DNA of 26,884 bases, from NCBI GenBank assembly GCA_900557195.1, contig USRT01000027.1, positions 1 through 26,884 on the forward strand, read 5' to 3'. Each line of letters begins with the position of its first letter. Position 1 is the stretch's first letter. The position numbers and the translations under genes are program-made. Under the pieces are notes generated by a model. It was not told the origin of the DNA, made no database searches, and saw only the letters and a program-made list of their open reading frames with translations. The stretch comes from an uncultured Clostridium sp. GTDB taxonomy: Bacteria > Bacillota > Clostridia > TANB77 > CAG-508. Positions 1 to 9,283 of this stretch are shown here, piece by piece.

Positions 1-37
1 CTTTCAATATTTTATTTTCAATTTACTTGTGACATAT

Positions 38-775
38 CTATTTTAAACCTATATTTTTATTTTTTAATCTTAAAACTTCTTCATCTCTTAAATATCTCCA
101 CTCGCCTAAAGCTAAATTTTTTACATCAATATTCTCAATTTTACTTCTGTGCAATGCAATAACATTTTTCCCTATTGCCTTACACATTTTTCTTACTTCT
201 CTATTTTTTCCTTCATGAATAGTGATTTGTATTCTTGATATATTTTTTGCTTCATCTATTTTTAGAACTTTTACTTTTGCTTTTCCAGATATGTAGTTAT
301 CAATCTTTACACCATTTTTTAATTTCTCTATCTCATCATCTGTAACTATACCTCTTACTGTTACTTGATATGTTTTTTCGACTTCATATTTTGGATGTGT
401 TACCCTATATATAAAATCACCATCATTAGTTAATATTATCGCTCCAGATGTATACATATCTAACCTTCCAACTGGCAATACTTTCTCTTTTACACCCTTT
501 ACTAAATCAGTTACTGCTGGTCTTCCAAATTGTTCTTTTGCTGTTGTAACATATCCTATTGGCTTGTTTAATAATATGTATACCTTATTATTCTCTAATT
601 TTACGACATTATTATCAAATATAATTTCATCTTGAGTCGGATCAATTTTCATGCCAAGTTCATAAATAATTTTTCCATTTACTTTTACTTTTCCTTCTAA
701 TATATATTCTTCAGCTTTTCTTCTAGAGCATATACCTGCATTAGCCAGAAACTTTTGCAATCTTATTTTTTCCAT
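38..775 (-). CDS. rluB: Ribosomal large subunit pseudouridine synthase, RsuA/RluB family
   Basis: This protein isomerises a uridine of 23S rRNA to pseudouridine in the cytoplasm. The 245-residue product has an N-terminal S4 RNA-binding domain (about residues 4-50, with NAGICSRRKAEEYI) followed by the synthase fold. The catalytic Asp is residue 106 in the family motif GRLDMYTSGA, and the C-terminal EGKNREVRKM stretch is typical of the RsuA branch. The ATG is preceded by an AGAAGGG ribosome site. Length and motifs are normal and no in-frame CGG occurs. It is followed upstream by rluD, separated by a short hairpin repeat. RluB fits better than RsuA because this S4-led form is the usual Firmicutes type, but the exact target uridine is inferred. 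Confidence 0.88.
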   Translation of the reverse strand: MEKIRLQKFLANAGICSRRKAEEYILEGKVKVNGKIIYELGMKIDPTQDEIIFDNNVVKLENNKVYILLNKPIGYVTTAKEQFGRPAVTDLVKGVKEKVLPVGRLDMYTSGAIILTNDGDFIYRVTHPKYEVEKTYQVTVRGIVTDDEIEKLKNGVKIDNYISGKAKVKVLKIDEAKNISRIQITIHEGKNREVRKMCKAIGKNVIALHRSKIENIDVKNLALGEWRYLRDEEVLRLKNKNIGLK

Positions 776-794
776 GTATTACTTCCCTTCTTTC

Positions 795-820
795 AAACAT
801 TTGGGACGGGTTAAATGTTT
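795..820. repeat. Short hairpin repeat with a GGGACGGG loop
   Basis: An 8-bp stem (AAACATTT / AAATGTTT) encloses a G-rich loop GGGACGGGTT, between rluB and rluD and touching the rluD stop codon. The same core GGGACGGG occurs twice, in opposite orientations, at 11802-11903. It resembles the small palindromic REP-like repeats scattered through clostridial genomes. It may also act as a transcript-end hairpin for rluD, although no clear T run follows. Confidence 0.5.
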
Positions 821-1737
821 CATCTTTTTGCATCTTTTTGTAGCTTGTCTATAACTTCTTTGAAATACTTTGGTAACTCTGCCTCCAAATGCATTTGTTT
901 TTCTGTAATTGGATGCTTAAAGTCTAAACTTTTTGCATGTAACATTTGACCTTCTATTCCAAATTCATTTTTTCCATTTGAATATACCATATCTCCTACT
1001 ACTGGATATCCTATTTCTGACATATGAACTCTTATTTGATGAGTTCTACCTGTATCAATTTTTATCTCTAATAGTGTGTAATTCTTGAATCTATTTAATA
1101 CTTTAAAATGTGTAACTGCTTCTTTTCCATTTTTTACAACTGCCATTTTTTTCCTATCTTTTGTACTTCGTCCTATAGGCATATTAATTGTCGCTTCATC
1201 CTCTGGAACTATTCCTCTAACTAATGCTACATATATTTTTTTAACTTCTCTATTTTTTATTTGTTCACTTAAATTAATGTGAGCTTTATCATTTTTTGCT
1301 ATAATTAAAAGTCCTGTAGTATCTTTATCTAATCTATGTACAATTCCTGGTCTAATTTCTCCACCTATACCAGATAAACTATCTTTGCAAATATTCATTA
1401 TTGCATTAACTAATGTTCCATCAGGATTACCAATTGCCGGATGAACAACTAATCCTTTTGGTTTATTAACTACTATTATGTGACTATCTTCATATACTAT
1501 ATCTATTTTTATATCTTGTGGTTTTATTTCTATTTCTTTTGCTTCTGGTATAACAATTGATATTTCATCTCCTGCCTGAACTTTATATGATATTTTTTGT
1601 ATATTATTATTAACTAAAATATTACCACTTTCGATTAACCTTTGTACATTAGTTCTAGACATTTCTTTTTCTTTACTAGCAATATAACTATCCAGTCTTG
1701 CTCCTTTTTCATTTGCTTGTACTGTTACTTTTTTCAT
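820..1737 (-). CDS. rluD: Ribosomal large subunit pseudouridine synthase, RluA/RluD family
   Basis: This enzyme makes pseudouridines in 23S rRNA. It has an N-terminal S4 domain (about residues 13-60) and the RluA-type catalytic domain, with the motif HRLDKDTTGLL placing the catalytic Asp at residue 137. RTHQIRVHM near the C-terminus is the usual RluA-family RNA/active-site motif. I chose the ATG at 1737 (product MKKVTVQANE, 305 residues) because AAAGGAAA lies 6-7 bases upstream; an ATG seven codons earlier lacks a ribosome site. The start lies inside the end of lspA (about 29-base overlap), so the two are translationally coupled, as is common for lspA-rluD in Firmicutes. RluD rather than another RluA paralogue is inferred from this neighbourhood. 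Confidence 0.88.
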   Translation of the reverse strand: MKKVTVQANEKGARLDSYIASKEKEMSRTNVQRLIESGNILVNNNIQKISYKVQAGDEISIVIPEAKEIEIKPQDIKIDIVYEDSHIIVVNKPKGLVVHPAIGNPDGTLVNAIMNICKDSLSGIGGEIRPGIVHRLDKDTTGLLIIAKNDKAHINLSEQIKNREVKKIYVALVRGIVPEDEATINMPIGRSTKDRKKMAVVKNGKEAVTHFKVLNRFKNYTLLEIKIDTGRTHQIRVHMSEIGYPVVGDMVYSNGKNEFGIEGQMLHAKSLDFKHPITEKQMHLEAELPKYFKEVIDKLQKDAKR

Positions 1738-2224
1738 CGCTATTTCCTTTCTTGCCATCTTTCATTATATTTTTTATCATCATTACTCCAAAAACAAAGA
1801 CAGCTACAACAATCATAATATCAGCAAAATTAAATACTGGAAAATTTATTATAGGTGTTATATCTAAAAAATCTACAACATATCCTCTAAAGACTCTATC
1901 AACTAAATTACTAATTCCTCCTGCCAAAACAAGAGATAATAATATAATTGTTTTATTATTTAATTCTTGAAGCTGACTATACATAAATTTAATGATTATT
2001 CCTAAAATGACTATATTTATAACAATAAAACTCCATATACTCCCTACTTTTATTCCAAATGCTACACCTGAATTTTCTACATATGATAGCATAAAAACAT
2101 TATTTATAACTGTAATAGGAAGCTTTTCTCTATTCATTAAAATTACAATTTTAGTTAATTGTTCTAATAATACTAAAACAGTTACAAATATAACAATTTT
2201 ATATTTTTTACTTACATTTTTCAT
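1709..2224 (-). CDS. lspA: Lipoprotein signal peptidase (signal peptidase II)
   Basis: This inner-membrane aspartyl protease cleaves the signal peptide of prolipoproteins after lipid modification of the Cys. The 171-residue protein shows four hydrophobic segments. The catalytic Asp pair is visible as D109 in NLVDRVFRGYVVDF and D135 in FNFAD, and the conserved VENSGVAFGI block is present at about residue 49. One departure: the first conserved motif, usually DQLTK, reads EQLTK (Glu at residue 21). An AAGGAG ribosome site precedes the ATG. It begins 10 bases after the stop of the large membrane protein upstream and overlaps rluD, so the three form one operon. Confidence 0.93.
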   Translation of the reverse strand: MKNVSKKYKIVIFVTVLVLLEQLTKIVILMNREKLPITVINNVFMLSYVENSGVAFGIKVGSIWSFIVINIVILGIIIKFMYSQLQELNNKTIILLSLVLAGGISNLVDRVFRGYVVDFLDITPIINFPVFNFADIMIVVAVFVFGVMMIKNIMKDGKKGNSDEKSNSTSK

Positions 2225-2234
2225 TTCATTCTCC

Positions 2235-3893
2235 TTAAAAACTTACATTTAATCTTTCGTAGATAACAAAGTTATTATCTTGATATAAAAGTTTATAATT
2301 ATCTTCTCTTGATATTAATAAATTAAGTTTTGTATTTTTTCCCATCATTACATGTGTAATTCCATATTCTCTGAATTTACTTTCATAGAATGTACCTATA
2401 TTCGATATATTTAAAAAGTCTGAAAAAATATCTCTTCCTTCATACTTTTTCTCTTCGTTTTTAGTTCCATTAAATTCTGGTGAATATAAATCAGCCCTTG
2501 AATCTATAAAAACAGGTATTCCTCTATATATTAAATAACTTCCATAGTTATATTCATTATATAATTTTATATTATTTACATCTAAATTTTCTAAAATAAA
2601 ATCACATGCCTTTACTGGATAACTATTTTCATCAACAAATTTGTCATTCATTTTTGGTTTTAACATTAGTAAACTAATACATAATATTAGAATCACAGAA
2701 ATTGCTTGTCCTAAGATTCCAGTCATAAATTTTTGTATTTTTTTATACGTTTTATTATCATATTTATTTACCATTTGTACTACTAATTTTACAAATATAA
2801 AATTTCCAATTAAAATGAGCATAGAGGTTTGTCTTCTAGACATGAATGATAGTAAAACCAGTCCTATAAGCATAAATAAATCTCTTAATTTTATTTTTGT
2901 ATCTGTAAATATTAATATAGCTAAAAACATTGTGATTACAATCATTATATTTTTATTATTTATTAAAACTAGCGGTAAATGCTCACTAATATTTTCAGTA
3001 GTATTTCCTTGCATTGTTTTTGCTAAATATGTATATGGCACATCTCCAAGAGGAGTAAGTAATCCTGTAAAAATAGTTATTATAAAAATAATGATTATCC
3101 ATTTTATAGATTTGTTTTTATCAATTTTTATTCTATATGGTTTTTCTCTTCTTTCTTGTAAATTTATTTTATCTTCATTAAGCTCTCTTAAAAGATTTTC
3201 CTCCTTTTTATTTAACATTGTTATTTTTTCAGCTTTATTTGTTAACTGCTCTTTTAATTTTACAATTAATATTTTTATTCTAACAATAATATTTAATTCT
3301 ATCATAAAGCATGCTATCCATTCAGCTATATATGGCAAAAATAATATAAAATAAAAAGGCCAAACCGCAACATGGAGATTTGCAATTAATATTGGAATTA
3401 TAATAAGTGATATTAGATATCTTTTCTTTTTTGTATTTATAAACATCTCTATAAAAAATATTGTTAGTGTAAATAATATAAATGTAACTAATTGTGCTCT
3501 TGCTGCTATAAAGTCCTTTAATAAATACAGTACCAATAAAGTTACAATTAATGAAATAAAATTATTTTTACTTAGTTTATTATTTATATAATATACTAAA
3601 ACCCCCAATATACTAGACAGAACAACTGTTGATATATATATTCCTGCAAAACCAGAAAAACTATATATTAAATATATCATTACATCATATAACCAATGTG
3701 GATATGTATATGGTAAATTCTCATGCCAAGAGAAATGATCTTGCATATCTATTCCATTTTGAATTATTTCTTCTCCTATCTTTATAGTATAATATGTATC
3801 ATTTTGCATAGTAACTGGTGATATTGCAAATGCCAATAAAATAATTAGGCATATAGCTAATATATTGAATTTTATTTTTTTGTTTTTATCCAT
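2235..3893 (-). CDS. Multi-pass membrane protein, possible GT-C type glycosyltransferase
   Basis: I do not recognise a named family with certainty. The 552-residue protein has about ten hydrophobic helices. A conserved-looking N-terminal extracellular segment (NDTYYTIKIGEEI, then YPHWLYDV) resembles the first loop of GT-C (PMT/Arnt-like) glycosyltransferases. A charged, probably cytoplasmic coiled segment of about 60 residues follows near residue 215 (LNKKEENLLRELNEDK). The soluble C-terminal part contains YNEYNYGSYLIYRG and FIDSRADLY, a pairing seen in clostridial hypothetical membrane proteins. I chose the ATG at 3893 because AGGAG lies 9 bases upstream; in-frame codons further up lack a ribosome site. 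It heads the operon with lspA and rluD behind its own promoter. Confidence 0.6.
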   Translation of the reverse strand: MDKNKKIKFNILAICLIILLAFAISPVTMQNDTYYTIKIGEEIIQNGIDMQDHFSWHENLPYTYPHWLYDVMIYLIYSFSGFAGIYISTVVLSSILGVLVYYINNKLSKNNFISLIVTLLVLYLLKDFIAARAQLVTFILFTLTIFFIEMFINTKKKRYLISLIIIPILIANLHVAVWPFYFILFLPYIAEWIACFMIELNIIVRIKILIVKLKEQLTNKAEKITMLNKKEENLLRELNEDKINLQERREKPYRIKIDKNKSIKWIIIIFIITIFTGLLTPLGDVPYTYLAKTMQGNTTENISEHLPLVLINNKNIMIVITMFLAILIFTDTKIKLRDLFMLIGLVLLSFMSRRQTSMLILIGNFIFVKLVVQMVNKYDNKTYKKIQKFMTGILGQAISVILILCISLLMLKPKMNDKFVDENSYPVKACDFILENLDVNNIKLYNEYNYGSYLIYRGIPVFIDSRADLYSPEFNGTKNEEKKYEGRDIFSDFLNISNIGTFYESKFREYGITHVMMGKNTKLNLLISREDNYKLLYQDNNFVIYERLNVSF

Positions 3894-3927
3894 ATCATTA
3901 AACTCCTGCATTATTTTTAATAGGTTG

Positions 3928-3957
3928 ATTATATCAAATTTTACCAATAAATAACAA
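3928..3957 (-). promoter_or_regulatory. Promoter of the membrane protein-lspA-rluD operon
   Basis: A TTGTTA -35 box (3952-3957) and a perfect TATAAT -10 box (3928-3933), 18 bases apart on the minus strand, lie about 35 bases before the ATG at 3893. This is a sigma-A type promoter by consensus. Confidence 0.6.
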
Positions 3958-4061
3958 GTATTTTGAAAAATATATATTAAACTCTTGATATGCGGTAACT
4001 ATTTGCCTATTAAATAAAAGACTGTGAATTGTAACTACAGGTTAACTTAAGTTATAACTAA

Positions 4062-4120
4062 AAATGAACCAATTTTCAAAATAATTAATAAATTTATTAC
4101 TTTAAAAAATTGATTCATTT
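4062..4120 (-). terminator. Likely terminator after tsf
   Basis: On the minus strand, just after the tsf stop codon, AAATGAATCAATTTT pairs with AAAATTGGTTCATTT about 30 bases on and is followed by a short T run. The stem is AT-rich with one G-U pair and a long loop, so its strength is uncertain. Confidence 0.45.
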
Positions 4121-4125
4121 ACTAT

Positions 4126-5007
4126 TTATCCTTTTATTTGTTTTGCAACTTCTTCTGCGAAGTTTTCTTCTTTTTTCTCGATTCCTTCACCTTTTTCAAA
4201 TCTTGCAAAACGAACAATTTTTGCACCTTTTGATTCAAGTAATTGTTTAATTTTCATATCTGGATTTTTTACAAAGTCTTGTTCTACTAAACAAATTTCT
4301 CCATAGAATTTTCCAATTCTTCCTTGTACCATTTTTTCTGCTATTTCAGCTGGTTTTCCTTCATTCATAGCTTGTGCTTTTAATATTTCCATTTCTTTTT
4401 CTACTCTTTCTGCTGGTACAGATTCTCTATCTAGAAATTCTGGTTTTGCAGCAGCTATTTGCATACAAACATCTTTTGCAAGTTCATTGCTTGCATTTTC
4501 TAGTTCAACTAATACACCTATTTTTCCTTCACCATGGATGTATTTTTCTACTAAACCTGCTGATTCGAATCTAGCAAATCTTCTTATTGACATATTTTCA
4601 CCAATTGTGGCTATTTTGTTTGTTAATACTTCTTGTACTGTCTTGTCACCTTCAACAATTGATTTAGCTGCAAGTAATTCTTCTACATTACTTGGATTTG
4701 TTAAAGCAATTTGTTTTGCAACATCTGAAACGAAAGATTTAAATTCATCATTTTTTGCAACGAAATCTGTTTCTGCATTAACTTCTACAACAGCTCCTAT
4801 TTTTCCATCTTCTGAAACATAAGCTTCTACTAATCCTTCTGCTGCTATTCTATCTGATTTTTTTGCAGCTTTTGCAATTCCTCTTTCTCTTAATAATTCA
4901 GCTGCTTTTTCCATATCACCATCAGTTTCTGTTAAAACTTTTTTGCAGTCCATCATACCTGCACCTGTTTTTTCTCTTAACTCTTTTACTTGGCTTGCTG
5001 TTACCAT
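4126..5007 (-). CDS. tsf: Translation elongation factor Ts
   Basis: EF-Ts is the guanine nucleotide exchange factor that recycles EF-Tu-GDP. The 293-residue protein has the N-terminal UBA-like domain with VKELREKTGAGMMDCKK and the core motif TDFVAKNDEF (about residue 80), which inserts into EF-Tu. The length is typical. AAGGAGG lies directly upstream of the ATG. It follows rpsB as in most bacteria, but 384 bases away and behind a terminator, so it may have its own promoter or depend on read-through. Arginine here is encoded by AGA and CGT (for example GTT CGT TTT in KIVRFARF), a useful contrast to GTT CGG, which is a frameshift site in murE, spoVD and rsmH. Confidence 0.97.
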   Translation of the reverse strand: MVTASQVKELREKTGAGMMDCKKVLTETDGDMEKAAELLRERGIAKAAKKSDRIAAEGLVEAYVSEDGKIGAVVEVNAETDFVAKNDEFKSFVSDVAKQIALTNPSNVEELLAAKSIVEGDKTVQEVLTNKIATIGENMSIRRFARFESAGLVEKYIHGEGKIGVLVELENASNELAKDVCMQIAAAKPEFLDRESVPAERVEKEMEILKAQAMNEGKPAEIAEKMVQGRIGKFYGEICLVEQDFVKNPDMKIKQLLESKGAKIVRFARFEKGEGIEKKEENFAEEVAKQIKG

Positions 5008-5275
5008 TTTTATTCCTCCTTAACTTTGTATTATAAATGAATATTATTCTACATTAGTATTAATATAAAAAACATTATATATAATATTTTTTATAAGTTA
5101 AATGTATTGTAGTCTAATTATCATTATTTTAATTAGTTATACAAATTTTTAAATATTGTCTAAATTTAATACATACTTATATGTACTTAAATTCGATATA
5201 TAAAAATATGTAAAAACAATAAACAAATATTTAAACATTGTATAAGTTTTATTACAAATTAAATTTTATATAATT
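5008..5275. other. AT-rich spacer upstream of tsf
   Basis: Between the rpsB terminator and the tsf ribosome site there is no reading frame of note. Several weak minus-strand promoter-like pairs can be drawn (for example TTAGAC with TATAAC 16 bases on), but none is convincing. A tsf promoter is expected somewhere here because a terminator lies after rpsB. Confidence 0.4.
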
Positions 5276-5318
5276 TTAAAAAGAAGTAGAGCGAAAACAG
5301 CTCCACTCCTTTTTACTT
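5276..5318 (-). terminator. Rho-independent terminator after rpsB
   Basis: Read on the minus strand, AGTGGAGC pairs with GCTCTACT around a TGTTTTC loop, followed by CTTTTT. It is a compact and convincing intrinsic terminator that separates rpsB from tsf. Confidence 0.8.
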
Positions 5319-5391
5319 AGGTTTATATACTATAATTATTTATTTAAGTTTAATTTTACTCTGATTATATTGCATCAGATTATTATTTTTA

Positions 5392-6174
5392 TTATTCTTC
5401 TACTGTTTCTTGTGCTGCAACTTCTTCTATGCTAGTTGGTTCTTCTTCAAGATTAACATTTTCTTCTTTTTCAGAATCCATCTCTAAAGCTTCCCCTTGT
5501 CTTCCTTCTATAATAGCATTTGCCATTACATCTGCTATTAATTTAACTGCACGAATTGCATCATCATTTCCAGGTATAGCATAATCTACATCTTCTGGAT
5601 TACAGTTTGTATCGATTAAACCTACTACTGGTATACCTAATTTTCTAGCTTCTAATATAGCTATTCTTTCTTTTTTAGGATCTACTACAAACATAACTCC
5701 TGGCATTTCTTTCATATCTTTAATTCCACCAAGATTTTTTTGTAATTTTTCCATTTCTTTCTTTAAAAGAATTACTTCTTTTTTAGGTAATACATCAAAT
5801 GTACCATCTTCTTGCATTGTTTCTAATTCGTTTAATCTGTCTATTCTTTTTCTTATTGTTCCAAAGTTTGTAAGCATTCCACCTAACCATCTTTGGTCAA
5901 CATAGTACATTCCAGATTTTTCAGCTGCTTCTTTTACACATTCTTGTGCTTGTTTTTTAGTTCCTACAAAAAGAACTGTTTTTCCTTCTTCAGCTTGTTC
6001 TTTCATAAAGCTATAAGCTTCGTCTAATTTTTTAGATGTCTTTTGTAAATCGATTATATGGATACCATTTCTAGCTTGGAATATATATTCAGCCATTTTA
6101 GGATCCCATCTTCTTGTTTGATGTCCAAAGTGAACACCTGCTTCTAGTAATTGTTTCATTGCAACTACTGCCAT
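5392..6174 (-). CDS. rpsB: Small ribosomal subunit protein uS2
   Basis: This ribosomal protein binds at the head-body junction of the 30S subunit. The product opens with the family's hallmark MKQLLEAGVHFGHQTRRW and contains RNGIHIIDLQKT and the C-terminal VGLIDTNCNPEDVDYAIPGN block. I start it at the ATG at 6174 (260 residues), because AAAGGAGG lies 8 bases upstream; a TTG two codons earlier is in frame but badly spaced. The C-terminal 35 residues are a Glu-rich tail, as in many Firmicutes. A promoter and a 100-base leader precede it, and a terminator follows. Confidence 0.97.
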   Translation of the reverse strand: MAVVAMKQLLEAGVHFGHQTRRWDPKMAEYIFQARNGIHIIDLQKTSKKLDEAYSFMKEQAEEGKTVLFVGTKKQAQECVKEAAEKSGMYYVDQRWLGGMLTNFGTIRKRIDRLNELETMQEDGTFDVLPKKEVILLKKEMEKLQKNLGGIKDMKEMPGVMFVVDPKKERIAILEARKLGIPVVGLIDTNCNPEDVDYAIPGNDDAIRAVKLIADVMANAIIEGRQGEALEMDSEKEENVNLEEEPTSIEEVAAQETVEE

Positions 6175-6296
6175 TTTCAATTCCTCCTTTTAGTTATTAC
6201 CTCCATAAAAACTACTAACGTTTAAAAAGACTTTTGACTTTTAGTCTTCAAGCACTCTTTTTAAGCTCATCTTTATGTGTGTTTTTAACGTTAACT

Positions 6297-6325
6297 ATTT
6301 TAACATGAATTCAGCTATAAATCAA
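6297..6325 (-). promoter_or_regulatory. rpsB promoter and leader
   Basis: TTGATT (6320-6325) and TAAAAT (6297-6302), 17 bases apart on the minus strand, form a good sigma-A promoter. The transcript would carry a leader of about 110 bases before rpsB. The leader contains a small hairpin (AAGACT / AGTCTT at about 6227-6249) followed by a T run, which could act as an attenuator. I do not recognise a named leader RNA. Confidence 0.6.
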
Positions 6326-6406
6326 TACTTTATTTAATTTTTTTTGATAACATAATATCAAATTTCATTTTCACTATAACTTTATATTATATACTTTTAT
6401 CAAATA

Positions 6407-8501
6407 CTATTTACTCTTTTTAGCTTTTGTTTTCTTTTTCCTTGTAGTCTTTTTACTACTCCTCTTTGCTTTAGGCTTAGCCTCTTCATTTAAAGTTTCA
6501 TCTTTCTTCTCCGGTTCCCAAACTTCTCCTATTTTAGGTTTATTCCATGAAATATAATTACAAGAATCTGGATTATTCTCGCATATATAATAATTTCTTT
6601 TTCTCTTTGTCTTTCTTACTTGTACTTTACTACCACATACAGGACATGGCACATCAATTGTTTCTACTATAGGTTTTGCGTTTTTACATTCAGGAAAACC
6701 GAGGACATGCTAAAAATTTTCCATACTTGCCATATTTTATTACCATCATTCTTCCACATTTATCACATGGTACATCTGATACTTCATCTTTTATTTCAAC
6801 ATGTTCTAAATCTTTTTCTGCCTTTTCTAACATAATAGCAAAAGGGTCATAAAAATCTTTAATTATTTTTTTCCACTTGGCTTTTCCTTCTGCAATTTGA
6901 TCAAACTCATCTTCTATTTGTGCTGTAAACTCTACATTTACTATATCTGAAAAATTCTCTGTAAGTAACTTATTAACAATTTTTCCTAAGTCTGTTGGTT
7001 GTAATTTTTTCTGATCTTTTTCTATATATCTTCTTTCTAAAATAGTAGTAATTGTTGGAGAATATGTACTAGGACGTCCTATTCCCTTTTCTTCTAGAGC
7101 TTTAACTAAACTTGCTTCTGTGTATCGTGGTGGTGGCTCTGTAAAGCTTTGTTTTGTTTCTATTTTCTTATTTACTACTTCTTGTTTTATTTCTAATTCT
7201 GGAATGTTACTTCCTTCCTCATCATCTTCTGTTTCTTGCACTTCTACATATAAAGTCATAAAACCTTTAAATTTTAAAGTTTGGCCATTTGCTTTAAATA
7301 CATAGTTATCTGCTAAAATATTAACAGATACAGTATCATATATTGCAGATGCCATTTGGCTTGCAATAAATCTATTATATATTAATCTATATAATTTATA
7401 TTGGTCATTTGTTAATGATTCTTTTACTTTTTCTGGAGTCAAATCTATATAAGTCGGTCTTATTGCTTCATGAGCATCTTGTGAATTGTCTTTTGTTTTG
7501 TAATACCTATTTTCATAATAGTTTTCTCCATACTCATTTACAATATGCTCTTTGGCTAGTTTTCTTGCTTCCTCAGAGATTCTTGTAGAATCTGTTCTCA
7601 TGTATGTGATTAAACCAACTGTACCTTTCCCTTCTACTTTTACACCTTCATAAAGTCCTTGTGCAACAGACATTGTCTTCTTTAATGTAAATCCTAATTT
7701 TCTTGAAGCTTCTTGTTGCATTGTACTTGTTGTAAATGGTGGACTCGGATTTCTCTTTTTCTGACTCTTTTTTATATCATCAACAATAAATTTACTATTT
7801 TCAATATCTTTTAAAATATTATCTACTTCTTCTTTAGAATGGATCTCTAATTTTTCACTATTTTTTCCATAGAACTTTGCTTCAAAGCTTTTCTTACTTT
7901 TTTCTTCTAATAAATTAGCATATATATTCCAATATTCTTCTGGTTTAAACTCTTCTATTTCATTTTCTCTATCTACTATTAATTTTACTGCAACAGATTG
8001 AACTCTACCAGCAGACAATCCTCTTTTAACTTTTTTCCATAAAATTGGACTTATTTTATATCCAACAATTCTATCTAAAACTCTTCTAGCTTGTTGTGCA
8101 TCTGTTAAATTTTTATCTATTTTTCTAGGATTTTTAATTGAAGACTGTACTGTTTCTTTAGTTATTTCATTAAAAGTTACTCTACACACACTATCTTCTG
8201 GTATATCTAAAATATGAGCCAAATGCCATGCAATTGCTTCCCCTTCGCGGTCAGGGTCAGTTGCAAGATACACTTTTTTTGCATTTTTAGCTTCTTTTTT
8301 TAAACTTTTAATTAAATCTCCTTTTCCTCTAATATTAATATATTCAGGTTCAAAATCATGTTCTATATCTACACCTAATTTTGATTTTGGTAAATCTCTT
8401 ATATGTCCCATAGATGCTAATACTTTTGTACTACCACCCAAGAATTTTTTTATAGTATTTGCTTTAGCAGGTGATTCCACTATAATTAATTTATCTGCCA
8501 T
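6407..8501 (-). CDS. topA: DNA topoisomerase I, read through a +1 shift at CGG
   Basis: This type IA topoisomerase relaxes negative supercoils. The Toprim domain is at the N-terminus (catalytic E9 in IVESPAKA; ATDPDREGEA for metal binding), and the active-site Tyr lies in GLITYMRTDSTRIS. Two C-terminal zinc fingers and a Lys/Arg-rich tail follow. Read normally the frame ends at 6690, in the middle of the first finger, after ACP-RFS. Skipping the C of the CGG at 6699-6701 continues as ACPGFPECKN, the expected finger sequence, into the second finger (CPVCGSKV) and the tail ending at 6407. The full product is 697 residues, normal for the family. AAGGAG precedes the ATG. Confidence 0.93.
6699..6701 (-). 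other. CGG +1 recoding site in topA (CCT CGG TTT)
   Basis: The in-frame CGG is residue 601. The zero frame reaches TGA three codons later. Skipping C gives GGT (Gly) and the finger motif CPGFPEC. The fourth base is T. Confidence 0.9.
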
Positions 8502-8538
8502 TACTATCTCCTTCTTTTTTATAAAACTATACCTATGT

Positions 8539-8567
8539 ATTCTAGACTAAATGCAGTTTTTTTGCAA
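8539..8567 (-). promoter_or_regulatory. topA promoter
   Basis: TTGCAA (8562-8567) and TAGAAT (8539-8544) on the minus strand are separated by 17 bases and lie about 40 bases upstream of the topA start. Confidence 0.55.
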
Positions 8568-8643
8568 TAGCTAAATTTAATTTTTTCCAAACTAGTTACA
8601 GTTTGTTACAAATCACATTTTACTTAAAAGTACATACTAGCAC

Positions 8644-8799
8644 ACCAATTGTTAATATATTTATAAATTTAAACCGATCGCCGACTGTACGCATTTAGAA
8701 ATTGACTCTCAAACAACCTGCGTGGTATAAAACTTATTAATAGCTATCGCTGACACGCTTCAAGATTGGTTTAAATTTATAAATATATTAACAATTGGT
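8644..8799. repeat. Long perfect inverted repeat element (32-bp arms, 92-bp interior)
   Basis: The 364-base gap between the DUF6514-like gene and topA holds this element. Arms 8644-8675 and 8768-8799 are exact reverse complements and very AT-rich; they enclose a 92-base interior that is visibly richer in G+C and contains two similar words (ATCGCCGAC and ATCGCTGAC). No reading frame lies inside. Architecture and interior size match the element at 21855-22017, although the sequences differ. Possible identities are a MITE-like element or a structured RNA; neither is proven. Confidence 0.6.
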
Positions 8800-8865
8800 A
8801 TGCGGTAACATTGTCTCCAAAGTAAAAAAGCATCGAGGACAAGGTTGATATATAAAAATTTCAAA

Positions 8866-9183
8866 TCACAAAACCTTCATATCTTCTAACACATCACGAA
8901 CTGCTACAGGAGTTACTTTATTTCTTTTAAGTATTTCTAATATATTATCGACTTTTTCTTCTGTATCTACTATATTACTAAATTCCTTAGTTTCTACTTT
9001 CATATTCTTCCCATCAGTTTGCTTCTTAACAACCTGCATACCATATGACACATTTTTATCATCTAAATTTAAACAATCCTGTGTTTTATAATATGTTAGG
9101 TGAATTTTAAATTCACTATCAAACTCATTATAATCATTCTTATCAATTACAGTATCCCCATAAAATTCTCTTAAGTTTTTCAT
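8866..9183 (-). CDS. Small conserved clostridial protein, DUF6514-like
   Basis: The function is unknown. The 105-residue soluble protein contains YGMQVVKKQ in its middle and ends with an Asp/Glu-rich helix leading to LKRNKVTPVAVRDVLEDM; this ending resembles what I recall of the DUF6514 family in Clostridia, an assignment made from memory and not searched. I use the ATG at 9183, which has GAGGTG 7 bases upstream; a GTG three codons earlier overlaps that ribosome site. It sits alone between murG and topA with a strong promoter and two Spo0A-like boxes upstream, which suggests growth-phase or sporulation control. Confidence 0.6.
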   Translation of the reverse strand: MKNLREFYGDTVIDKNDYNEFDSEFKIHLTYYKTQDCLNLDDKNVSYGMQVVKKQTDGKNMKVETKEFSNIVDTEEKVDNILEILKRNKVTPVAVRDVLEDMKVL

Positions 9184-9217
9184 CTTATACACCTCATTAG
9201 TAAAATATTATGGTGAT

Positions 9218-9246
9218 ACTATATACCACTAAATACTTTATATCAA
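9218..9246 (-). promoter_or_regulatory. Promoter of the DUF6514-like gene
   Basis: TTGATA (9241-9246) and TATAGT (9218-9223), 17 bases apart on the minus strand, lie about 35 bases upstream of the ATG. This is a good sigma-A type match. Confidence 0.65.
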
Positions 9247-9283
9247 GCGTTTTTGTATGTCAGAATTTTTGATATTTCTATAG

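Noticed and set aside
1085..1282. Plus-strand reading frames opposite rluD, lspA, tsf, topA, spoVD and smc
   Set aside because: They lie antisense to well-supported genes, lack ribosome sites and have low-complexity hydrophobic products typical of shadows in AT-rich DNA.
6181..6296. A named ribosomal-protein leader RNA before rpsB
   Set aside because: A hairpin with a T run is present, but I cannot match it to a known leader family by eye.
8644..8799. Integron attC-like site or retron RNA
   Set aside because: No integrase, reverse transcriptase or clear attC core boxes; only the long inverted arms are certain.
3989..8808. Shared word TATGCGGTAAC at about 3990 and 8798
   Set aside because: Only 11 bases are identical, with no wider similarity or obvious structure; too little to call a repeat family.
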